DNA of 29,956 nucleotides from CAYLXU01 sp964388055 (GTDB lineage: Bacteria > Patescibacteriota > Minisyncoccia > UBA6257 > JACRHW01). This document shows positions 7,485-14,178 of the stretch, piece by piece. Each line of letters begins with the position of its first letter. Position 1 is the first letter of the stretch. Position numbers and translations under genes: made by a program. The notes beneath the pieces are model-generated. The model was not told where the DNA came from. It was given only the letters and a program-made list of their open reading frames with translations, and ran no database searches. The DNA lies in contig CAYLXU010000006.1 of assembly GCA_964388055.1 (NCBI GenBank), positions 1-29,956 on the forward strand, given 5' to 3'.

Positions 7485-7667
7485 ATGAAACCAAATCTCA
7501 AATTAGCGAACAAAAGAGTGAAAGTTACCAAAACAGGAAAACTTCTACACAGAAAATCCGGCCTAAGCCATTTTCGGGCAAAGAAATCCAGAAAGGTGCT
7601 TCGGGGAAAGAAAAATACAGTCCACGTTTCCCAAACCGTAATAAAAAAGGTAAGGTCCTTGCTTTAA
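7485..7667 (+). CDS. rpmI: Ribosomal protein bL35
   Basis: 60 residues, highly basic, 50S subunit protein. The segments NKRVKVTKTGKLLHRKSGLSHF and KKSRKVLRGK match the bL35 core (KRFKVTGSGKI...KKSRKRKR). Located 30 bp after infC in the standard operon order. The stop codon overlaps a candidate promoter for the next gene. Confidence 0.94.
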   Translation: MKPNLKLANKRVKVTKTGKLLHRKSGLSHFRAKKSRKVLRGKKNTVHVSQTVIKKVRSLL

Positions 7668-7687
7668 TTTTGTTTTTTTTGTATAGT
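7659..7687 (+). promoter_or_regulatory. Candidate internal promoter for rplT
   Basis: TTGCTT (7659-7664) and TATAGT (7682-7687) are separated by exactly 17 bp, at the end of rpmI. The spacer is T-rich. Transcription would begin near 7694, about 40 nt before the rplT ATG. This would allow bL20 to be made apart from infC-rpmI. Consensus match only. Confidence 0.4.
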
Positions 7688-7733
7688 CAATCACTATTCC
7701 AAAAAGTCTAAGCAATTAAGCAATAACTAGGAT

Positions 7734-8078
7734 ATGACAAGAGTTAAAAGAGGCACAATAGCCCACAAAAAGCGCGAAAAACTCCTCCGATACACAAAGG
7801 GATTCAAATGGGGCAGAAAATCAAAAGAAAGAGCTGCAAAAGAAGCCCTCCTTCATGCTTGGACCCATGCTTTTCAAGGGAGAAAACAAAAAAAACGAGA
7901 CTATCGTGCGTTGTGGCAAGTTCAAATTGGTGCAGCCGCTAAAAATGAAGGGATGAACTATAACACCTTTATTCACGCCTTGAAAAAACACAAGATAGAG
8001 ATAGACAGAAAAATCCTATCCACACTTGCAAAAAGACAACCAGAAATTTTCAAAAATATTCTCAATTCTGTCCGTTAA
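7734..8078 (+). CDS. rplT: Ribosomal protein bL20
   Basis: 114 residues, the usual length. bL20 is an early-assembly 50S protein that binds 23S rRNA and in many bacteria represses its own operon. Seen: MTRVKRGTIAHKKREKLLRYTKGFKWGRKSKERAAKEA, AFQGRKQKKRDYRALWQVQIGAAAKNEGMNYNTFIHALKKHKIEIDRKILSTLA, all family-typical. Last gene of the infC-rpmI-rplT cluster, with a strong terminator overlapping its stop codon. Confidence 0.97.
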   Translation: MTRVKRGTIAHKKREKLLRYTKGFKWGRKSKERAAKEALLHAWTHAFQGRKQKKRDYRALWQVQIGAAAKNEGMNYNTFIHALKKHKIEIDRKILSTLAKRQPEIFKNILNSVR

Positions 8079-8114
8079 ACTAAAAAGTCGCCTTTTGGGG
8101 CGGCTTTTTAGTTT
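8077..8114. terminator. Bidirectional Rho-independent terminator
   Basis: A 16-bp stem (AAACTAAAAAGTCGCC with GGCGGCTTTTTAGTTT, one G-U pair) with A-rich and T-rich arms serves both rplT (plus) and the convergent Nudix gene (minus). Confidence 0.85.
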
Positions 8115-8125
8115 CAGAACAAGGT

Positions 8126-8569
8126 TTAAACTGGCACATCTTTCTGTTTCAAAAATTTTTCTGCAGAAACCAAAAGCGCGCGAGCATTCCTGAATTTGAT
8201 ATGGTCTAAAGCCTCCCTATATACAAACCATCCATATCCGAAATGCTCATCAGATATTTGTATGCTCTCGCATACAGTAGAAGCCAAAAAATAAACAACC
8301 GTCTTCATCACCTTCTCTCCTTGCATCGCATGCGAAGAAAAACTATATGTAAGCTTATCTTTGAATCCTGGAACAAACTCGAAATCCTCTCTTTTTATGC
8401 CGGTCTCCTCGAGAATCTCCCGCACAGCAGCATCAGTCGAAACCTCTCCAGACTCGACGTGTCCTTTTGGAAAATCCCAATGCCCCTTCTGATTCTTCAG
8501 AAGTAAATATTTCCTACCCTCCTCAGTATTTCGAAAAATAATTGCACCAGCGGATAATTCCTGTTGCAT
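8126..8569 (-). CDS. Nudix hydrolase, diadenosine tetraphosphatase-like
   Basis: 147 residues. A complete Nudix box GX5EX7REUXEEXGU spans residues 36-58 (GHVESGEVSTDAAVREILEETGI), giving the Mg-binding helix. The N-terminus ELSAGAIIFR and the segment WDFPKGHVESGE are typical of asymmetric Ap4A hydrolases and related housecleaning enzymes, which split NpnN or damaged nucleotides. Last gene of the minus-strand run that begins with the Clp-like protein; 51 bp separate it from the MFS gene. Substrate specificity cannot be fixed from sequence. Confidence 0.88.
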   Translation of the reverse strand: MQQELSAGAIIFRNTEEGRKYLLLKNQKGHWDFPKGHVESGEVSTDAAVREILEETGIKREDFEFVPGFKDKLTYSFSSHAMQGEKVMKTVVYFLASTVCESIQISDEHFGYGWFVYREALDHIKFRNARALLVSAEKFLKQKDVPV

Positions 8570-8620
8570 AGTATGTAAATATTCACCAATACGCTATCTC
8601 GATATTATCCATCTCATCAT

Positions 8621-9286
8621 TTACATGTGGGGAAGGGAATGCGACCCGTCTCTTCTCACACTAAATACCTCTGATATGGATTTTCTTGGTAGGGCAATCT
8701 GCGGAACAAATAACATGATAGCCGCACTCAATAATGCAAGAAAACCAACAATCACAAATAGAATTTGATATCCAAGATATGAAGCAACCGCACTTCCCCC
8801 AAGTCCCGCAAGAGCTGCACTCACACCATTTATAGTACTATTAAGCGACCACTCGAATGCTTGCTTATTCCTATCAAGATGTCGCGCAAAAACTGCGGGC
8901 CATGCAGCAGCATAACATGCCATCGCTACACCACGAAGGACCTGAACGAGATAAAATCCTCTCACATCTTGGACAGCAAGATAAGAAAAGGATGCTGCTC
9001 CAAAAAGCATCAAACCAAGCACTATCGCGTAAAAGTCATCCGTCTCTCCGTCTGCTTTATCAAGAAAAAAAGCTAAAGGCGTCTGAAGCAATGACTTCAC
9101 CCCAAGATAAATCGCAACCCCCCACCCTACAGTAATCAAAGATGCTCCAGGGATATTCTCCACAACAAAGACCGCAAAGATTGGCTCCACCAATCCCCAA
9201 CCTGCAAGAAAGAAAAGATCGCTAAGAATAAAAAACTGTACTAGTTTGTTTATTTTTATCTCTAAATTTAGTTTAAATATTTTCAT
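8621..9286 (-). CDS. Half-size major facilitator superfamily membrane protein
   Basis: 221 residues from ATG 9286 (MKIFKLNL). A longer form from ATG 9301 is possible but would overlap the upstream gene further. About six hydrophobic segments are visible, with an MFS-like pattern: first helix FILSDLFFLAGWGLVEPIFAVFV, a second helix with a following loop (FFLDKADGETDD), and a helix with FYLVQVLRGVAMACYAAAWPAVFARHLD. The protein ends after about one MFS half (usual length 380-450 residues). It may work as a dimer, or be a reduced or degenerate transporter. The start overlaps the 3' end of the Clp-like gene by 14 bp, so translation is probably coupled. Substrate unknown. Confidence 0.7.
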   Translation of the reverse strand: MKIFKLNLEIKINKLVQFFILSDLFFLAGWGLVEPIFAVFVVENIPGASLITVGWGVAIYLGVKSLLQTPLAFFLDKADGETDDFYAIVLGLMLFGAASFSYLAVQDVRGFYLVQVLRGVAMACYAAAWPAVFARHLDRNKQAFEWSLNSTINGVSAALAGLGGSAVASYLGYQILFVIVGFLALLSAAIMLFVPQIALPRKSISEVFSVRRDGSHSLPHM

Positions 9287-11798
9287 GGTACGTAGGCGCA
9301 TCTGCGCTAAGTTGAAAACGATTATTACTAAAGTCTATCATAGCACCTCTCCCTGGAGGTGTAATCCCCCTAAGAATATAGTCTGCTATAAGAGGCTTTA
9401 ATGTCCCTTCTACCACATTACGCAACGGACGCGCCCCAAACATGGGGTCAAATCCCATATCAACAACCGCCAAAAGTGCACGATTTGTATAAGAAAGAGT
9501 TAATCCTTGTTTGGATTCCACCTCACGAAGAAGTTTTTGAAATTGAAGCTCTGCAATCTTCTGAAGATTCTCCTTTGTAAGAGGCTTAAACACAATTATG
9601 CCACTAAACCTATTGAGAAGCTCTGGGCGAAAATAATCCAAAAGCCTCGTTTTTAATTCTTCTTTTATATTGGGAAATAATATTCCATTTTGCACAGCTT
9701 CGAGAATGAATCTCGAATGCGCATTAGATGTGGCAACAATTATGACATTTGAGAAATCACAACGCCTCCCCCACGCATCCGTAAGATACCCCTCATCAAA
9801 AACCGAGAGAAATAGATTTAATACATCTGGGTGGGCTTTTTCAAACTCATCTAATAGGAGAAGTGAGAAGGGGCGCTCCCTAATAGCACCGGTGAGAATG
9901 CCCTTGGTTTCGTTCTCTACAGACCCAATAAGACGCGAGACTGAATTCTTCTCTTGGAACTCGGCCAGATCGAGACGAATCATGTTCCGTTCTGCACCAA
10001 ACACCAATCGCGCCACTACCTTTGCCACCTCAGTTTTTCCAACTCCCGTTGGTCCCACAAAAAGAAATGTGGCCACAGGACCATCGTTCCTCGAAAGTCC
10101 ACTTCTGTATATCCTCAAAGTGTTTGCAAGCGCCATTACCGCCTCCTCCTGCCCGACAACAGAACGGCGCATCTCATCCTCAAAGTGCAATAACCATTCG
10201 GCCTCTTCTTTTTCAGCTCTCCTAAGGGGGATATGAACCTTAGATTCGACAAGCTCCACAACATCCTGTTCACAAACCACTCTCTCTCCTCTCTCATACG
10301 CAAGCATGGAAACCTCTTTGAGCAGTTCTTCGGCTGAAGAAGGAAGAAGTTGGTCGCGAAGATGCTTACGCGCAAGGCGTACCGCCTGACGTATCGCCTT
10401 GTAACTTATCACTAACCTAAATTTAGACTCCAAAAAAAGACTGAGGTGCACCAAAACCCCTATCGCTTCCGCCTCACTAATCTCCTCCACCCGAATCACT
10501 TCAAACACATCACGAAAAGCAGACTGTAATTCTATATAACGTTTATATTCTTCAAGATACGTCGTTGCGATAACCTGAAATCCACCCTCACGGAATGCAG
10601 AAAGAAGCGCATCCGAAGCCGTAATTTGTCTTCCAGAAGATTTCACAACATTATGAATATCCGGTATATATAGCACTACATTCCCCGCATCTCTTATCTC
10701 ATTAAGAAGAGTAGTGACATGTTCTTGGATACCACCCTCAGTTTCTGCTCCTGCCAATAAACTATGAAGCGAAACCTCTACCACCCTTTTATCGAAAAGC
10801 TCCTTTGGCACGTTATCCGTTGCTATTTGATAACTAAGGTTATACACCAAAGTCTCCTTTCCAACTCCAGGCTCCCCCACTAAAAGCACCTGATTGCGTA
10901 CAGGACGCACAAGTGCTTGCAACATCTTTGCAGACTCTGCTTCATGACCAATAAGAAAACCAATTTCTGATCGTTCCGCGAGTGCGGTAAGATCCGTAGA
11001 TACCGAATCTAGGAAAGGGGTGGGACGCGCAGTCCATGCACGATTCATTACACTTCTCTTAGATATTCCAGAAGGGGGCGCCCATGCAGCCAAAACAGAC
11101 CGCATGGTTACGCCTCTCCTAAAAAAACCATGTTGTTTAGGGGCAACTAACGCAAAGCTCAAATCAGCAGAATTAACTCCCAATGCGTTAAAAAAACTCG
11201 GCAGCACAGATTTTTTCTGTTTAAGAAGTGCAACAAAAAGATCAGACTCATCCAGGCAATATTTTTTGTTCCGGCGCGCCTCTTCAAAGGCGGCAATACA
11301 AATCCTCTCCACCTCAGAAAATAGGTCTTCACCATATTCTGCCCCACTGTCTAACAATGACTGGAGATAACTTTCAATATGCTCTCTATCTAATTCAAGG
11401 CGATGCAACGCCTCCCCCACAACACGCTCACGCAATAACTCACCGCACAACAGCAAAGAAAAATCTCTCTTGAGAAACAATGCCCTAAACACATTTTTTT
11501 CTAAAAGGGCTGCGCAGTGTGGAGCCACATAATCTGCAACATTAACCTTTTCCGCCGCGCGTATTTCATTCTCGTCTATTCTCCGTGTTGCCTCCCTGCG
11601 ATAAAAATATCGATCCGCCAAAAATAGAAGAAGAAATATACCCACATATTTCAATCGGGAACCGCCCCCCTCAAATAAAAACAATAACATAATGATTGCG
11701 GCAGACATGTAAAAGAATAGAGGAAACACTCGCAATCCCCAACGAATTGGATAAGAAAAGAAGAGACGTGGCTCAAAATAATATATCTTCGTGCTCAT
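9273..11798 (-). CDS. Membrane-anchored Clp-type double AAA+ protein with degenerate first ATPase
   Basis: 841 residues. Two hydrophobic segments (about 22-42 and 48-61) precede a helical Clp-N-like region. D1 (about 265-520) aligns with ClpC D1 but is degraded: Walker A reads GEPGVGKE with E315 in place of T/S, Walker B reads YIPDIH instead of FIDELH, and the arginine-finger segment ERRF is replaced by RDVF. D2 (about 545-841) has an intact Walker A (GPTGVGKT, K588), Walker B LLLLDE (D650, E651), arginine finger ELLNRF (R730) and sensor-2 GARPL (R790). The D2 pore loop GYVG is missing (residues 625-635), and the D1 loop KYRG reads ETEG. There is no ClpB-type middle coiled coil and no clear ClpP-binding tripeptide. 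The protein is best described as a Clp-like membrane ATPase; canonical unfolding is doubtful. The preceding gene encodes a small membrane protein 15 bp away. Confidence 0.88.
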   Translation of the reverse strand: MSTKIYYFEPRLFFSYPIRWGLRVFPLFFYMSAAIIMLLFLFEGGGSRLKYVGIFLLLFLADRYFYRREATRRIDENEIRAAEKVNVADYVAPHCAALLEKNVFRALFLKRDFSLLLCGELLRERVVGEALHRLELDREHIESYLQSLLDSGAEYGEDLFSEVERICIAAFEEARRNKKYCLDESDLFVALLKQKKSVLPSFFNALGVNSADLSFALVAPKQHGFFRRGVTMRSVLAAWAPPSGISKRSVMNRAWTARPTPFLDSVSTDLTALAERSEIGFLIGHEAESAKMLQALVRPVRNQVLLVGEPGVGKETLVYNLSYQIATDNVPKELFDKRVVEVSLHSLLAGAETEGGIQEHVTTLLNEIRDAGNVVLYIPDIHNVVKSSGRQITASDALLSAFREGGFQVIATTYLEEYKRYIELQSAFRDVFEVIRVEEISEAEAIGVLVHLSLFLESKFRLVISYKAIRQAVRLARKHLRDQLLPSSAEELLKEVSMLAYERGERVVCEQDVVELVESKVHIPLRRAEKEEAEWLLHFEDEMRRSVVGQEEAVMALANTLRIYRSGLSRNDGPVATFLFVGPTGVGKTEVAKVVARLVFGAERNMIRLDLAEFQEKNSVSRLIGSVENETKGILTGAIRERPFSLLLLDEFEKAHPDVLNLFLSVFDEGYLTDAWGRRCDFSNVIIVATSNAHSRFILEAVQNGILFPNIKEELKTRLLDYFRPELLNRFSGIIVFKPLTKENLQKIAELQFQKLLREVESKQGLTLSYTNRALLAVVDMGFDPMFGARPLRNVVEGTLKPLIADYILRGITPPGRGAMIDFSNNRFQLSADAPTYHENI

Positions 11799-11813
11799 GA
11801 TAAATACACAAAC

Positions 11814-12161
11814 CTAAATAGGCTGAAATATCTTAAATAAAAGAGCCGGTGGAATAATAATCCAGATGAGATATCCGAACACAGAGACAATTAAAATAAA
11901 AATATACACTACCCCACCTATCACAAGACGAATAATCCTAAAAAATATTCCCAATACATACCCCAAAAAAGAATAATCCTGATAAAGGGGTTTAAAAAGA
12001 TGGAGCAATGTCACCTTAAAGGCAAATCTACGATCAAGTTTGAAAATAAAACGTACTACGGCATGCCAATATGCGTGAAACCCAAAAACGTACCAGTGGT
12101 AGAAGAACCTAAACACCGCAACACCAATACCCCGCAACACATACACGAGAGAATTTCTCAT
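11814..12161 (-). CDS. Small multi-pass membrane protein preceding the Clp-like ATPase
   Basis: 115 residues from ATG 12161 (MRNSLVYVLRG). It is rich in aromatic and hydrophobic residues, with an N-terminal amphipathic or membrane stretch, a basic middle (FKLDRRFAFKV) and two strong helices near the C-terminus (FLGYVLGIFFRIIRLVIGGVVYIFIL and the following VFGYLIWIIIPPALLF). No family was recognised. An ATG 9 bp further upstream (12170) overlaps a TATAAT box, so the downstream ATG is preferred and the transcript may be leaderless. The stop is 15 bp before the Clp-like start, which suggests a membrane partner for that ATPase. Confidence 0.65.
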   Translation of the reverse strand: MRNSLVYVLRGIGVAVFRFFYHWYVFGFHAYWHAVVRFIFKLDRRFAFKVTLLHLFKPLYQDYSFLGYVLGIFFRIIRLVIGGVVYIFILIVSVFGYLIWIIIPPALLFKIFQPI

Positions 12162-12168
12162 CACCTCC

Positions 12169-12174
12169 ATTATA
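12169..12174 (-). promoter_or_regulatory. TATAAT -10 box before the small membrane protein gene
   Basis: A perfect TATAAT on the minus strand ends 7 nt before ATG 12161. The -35 region is poor (TGGTTA at 17 bp). If used, transcription starts at about the ATG. A GGAGG sequence lies between but is only 2 nt from the ATG, too close for normal use. Confidence 0.4.
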
Positions 12175-12258
12175 CCCCTTTATCTCTCCATTAACCACTT
12201 GCAAAAAACTACTTTTTCTGAATGGCGGGTCTTCTGAGAAGACTATCAGATTGTTCTA

Positions 12259-12474
12259 CTATAAGGGGCAATTTTTTAAAACTGCCAAGCCAATACATCC
12301 AGAGCCAGCAAACAAATCAAGCACCTTAAATGGGTAAAATATTTTCCCTGAACTTAAACCGTTTTTAGAAAAAAGCTCAAAATATGTCCCTTGCTTTACT
12401 TGCTCAAGCACTTTTTGAACCCAAAATTCGGTTTCCTGTCGTGGAATAAGTGGCCTTTTTGACAAGTCAATTTT
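12259..12474 (-). pseudogene. prmC: Truncated fragment of PrmC/HemK release-factor glutamine methyltransferase
   Basis: After the N gap the frame reads KIDLSKRPLIPRQETEFWV...VLDLFAGSGCIGLAVLKNCPL and then two TAG stops. LIPRQETE and the SAM-binding motif VLDLFAGSGCIGLAVLK identify PrmC, which methylates the GGQ glutamine of release factors. A full PrmC would continue for more than 100 residues, including the NPPY catalytic motif, which is absent here. None of the other frames downstream restores it. The N-terminal part is lost in the gap. Either a decayed gene or a sequence error near a contig end; the neighbouring Clp-region genes are intact. Confidence 0.75.
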
Positions 12475-12484
12475 NNNNNNNNNN
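12475..12484. other. Assembly gap (10 N)
   Basis: Ten N join two contigs. The frame happens to stay open across it, so a naive gene caller would report one 247-residue chimeric protein (UDG plus PrmC). The true gap length is unknown. Confidence 0.99.
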
Positions 12485-13002
12485 GCAAGAAGCTCCTTCA
12501 TGGTGTTTGTAGACCTTAGGGCAGCTGCAGGATGAAACATGGGTACTACCAACTTCCCGTTAACGCGAAAAACCTTCCCCTGGTCTCGTGTTATCTTCCC
12601 CTCTGGAATAAAATAGTTCATTGCAAAACGCCCCAACGTAACGATGATTTTGGGATTCAAAATCTGAAGCTGCCTCAAAAGATAGGGCCTATATGCATCT
12701 ATTTCCTCTGGAAGCGGATCACGATTGTTTGGCGGCCTTCTCTTCACAATATTAGTAATATATACGTCTTCCCGCTTCCAACCCACATTTTCAATCATTT
12801 TATTTAGTACCTGACCGGCCCTTCCCACAAAAGGCCTTTTTTGAAGATCTTCATTTAATCCAGGTGCCTCTCCCACGAACACCACAGAAGAATCCACATT
12901 CCCTTCACCAAACACCAAATTAGCATCACGCAGGGGCAGAAACGCATTCTGTTCCATTTCATTCTTTAACTGTTCAAGAAGAACTTTTTTGTCCATGTAC
13001 AT
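12485..13002 (-). CDS. Family 4 uracil-DNA glycosylase without Fe-S cysteines (C-terminus lost in gap)
   Basis: About 172 residues are present; the family is usually near 200. UDG removes uracil from DNA. Seen: LVFGEGN, the catalytic motif GEAPGLNEDLQKRPFVGRAGQVLN, YITNIVKRRPPNNRDPLPEEIDAYRP, LGRFAMNYF and the C-terminal motif FHPAAALR. Family-4 enzymes bind a [4Fe-4S] cluster through four cysteines: a CxxC in the N-terminal helix, one in NIVKCRPP and one in EEIxAC. Here those places read NAFLPL, R and Y, and no cysteine occurs anywhere in the fragment. The start is ATG 13002; ATG 12996 is an alternative. The protein is probably active but cluster-free, which is an inference. Confidence 0.87.
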
Positions 13003-13086
13003 AAAAATAGTTGACTTGGCGAAGAATACTTTTGGTTCGGAAAAAGATGTTATTCGCTAAACCCTATAATAACAAGAACCGCGAAA

Positions 13087-13115
13087 AACAAAAAGCGCTT
13101 AATAAATAAGCGCTT
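13087..13115 (-). terminator. Rho-independent terminator of the NYN gene
   Basis: On the minus strand, AAGCGCTTA-TTTAT-TAAGCGCTT is a 9-bp perfect stem followed by TTTGTTTTT, about 16 nt after the stop codon. Confidence 0.8.
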
Positions 13116-13130
13116 ACTTCATTTTAACCA

Positions 13131-14075
13131 TTATTCCTCCCGCAAACGTGCTAGAAAAACACTAGTTGGATTAAACGTGTATGTATCAGCCACACGAAGA
13201 ACGTCCGTCCAATTCACTACTGCCTGAAGCATCTTCCTAACCTCGTGCACAGAAATGCCAGGAAACACATCTCTCATCGCTTGGTATATCCTTTTCTCTA
13301 AATAATTAAACGTAAATCTTCCTCCAGGTTTTTTAATACATTCCTGGCGCACGATACGAATTGCATCTACCAATTTAAGAAGACAGGACGAGATCGTTCC
13401 ATGAACAGCAAATTCTTTAATAGCTCCGGCATATTCGTCTCCGACTTCAGTTGGGGGTAAGGGAATGATCCGTGGTGAAGTCTCTGTCCCTTCCGAAACA
13501 CCTTCGAACCCCTCAAAGAGCGCATCTTCGTTATGAGCACGAAAACGCTTTGCCATCAAGACTCTTTTTACGGGACGATCTTTTACGTGCTTTGGTATTT
13601 TATCATAACCTACCACACATACGTTTTTACCACTTTTCTTTGCCTCATCAATGAAACTCAAAAATGGCTCATGCCCATCGCCTGTAACAAGAATAATTGT
13701 GCTTACATAAAGATCGTGTATCGCCTTTACACCAAAATCACATAACGCAAAATCTGCTGCATCTGGTTCACGCGAAACAAGAATCACACTAAAACCAGAA
13801 TCCACAAGACTCATGCTCATCTGAACCACATCGCGCCGAGACTTATGGATTCTGTGTTCTGTCTCATCATCACTCTGATCTATCGTCGCAATCGAGAGCG
13901 CAGCACAAAGCTCAACATGTTCCCCATGCATAAAAGCAATATCTTTTACTTCCTTTGCAAGCCTCGTTACAAGATCCTTTCGAGATAACGCTTTGGGAAA
14001 ATCCCCATGTGCGGCGTATAAAATATTTTCAACGTCCCACAGCACTACAACCCTAGAACTTACTTTCCCATACAC
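13131..14075 (-). CDS. NYN-domain (LabA/DUF88-like) putative ribonuclease
   Basis: 314 residues from a GTG start preceded by an AGGAG-type ribosome binding site. The N-terminal domain (about 8-165) has the NYN/PIN-like pattern: VVVLWDVENI with D14 and N17, DAADFALCDFGVKAIHD (D105, D108, D121), and IILVTGDGHEPFLSFIDEAKKSGKNVCVVGYD (D133). These acidic residues make the metal site of PIN-like nucleases. The C-terminal region (about 210-314), with KEFAVHGTISSCLLKLVDAIRIVRQE and a helical FTFNYLEKRIYQAMRDVFPG segment, may be a winged-helix or LOTUS-like RNA-binding part, but this is weak. It lies downstream of spoVR and is separated from it by a terminator, so it is likely transcribed on its own. 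Confidence 0.8.
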   Translation of the reverse strand: MYGKVSSRVVVLWDVENILYAAHGDFPKALSRKDLVTRLAKEVKDIAFMHGEHVELCAALSIATIDQSDDETEHRIHKSRRDVVQMSMSLVDSGFSVILVSREPDAADFALCDFGVKAIHDLYVSTIILVTGDGHEPFLSFIDEAKKSGKNVCVVGYDKIPKHVKDRPVKRVLMAKRFRAHNEDALFEGFEGVSEGTETSPRIIPLPPTEVGDEYAGAIKEFAVHGTISSCLLKLVDAIRIVRQECIKKPGGRFTFNYLEKRIYQAMRDVFPGISVHEVRKMLQAVVNWTDVLRVADTYTFNPTSVFLARLREE

Positions 14076-14144
14076 TTCCTACTCCTCCCTCCTAGATGAT
14101 ATACTCTAACACACAAAACAAAATAAGTCCACACAAACACTGAA

Positions 14145-14170
14145 CAAAAAACACCCGTGACTACGGGTGC
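14145..14170 (-). terminator. Rho-independent terminator of spoVR
   Basis: On the minus strand, CACCCGT-AGTC-ACGGGTG is a 7-bp stem (8 with a flanking pair) followed by TTTTTTG, directly after the spoVR stop. Confidence 0.85.
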
Positions 14171-14178
14171 TATTCTCT

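Noticed and set aside
12259..13002. A 247-residue UDG-PrmC fusion protein
   Set aside because: The link consists only of N bases; the parts belong to two gene fragments on different contigs.
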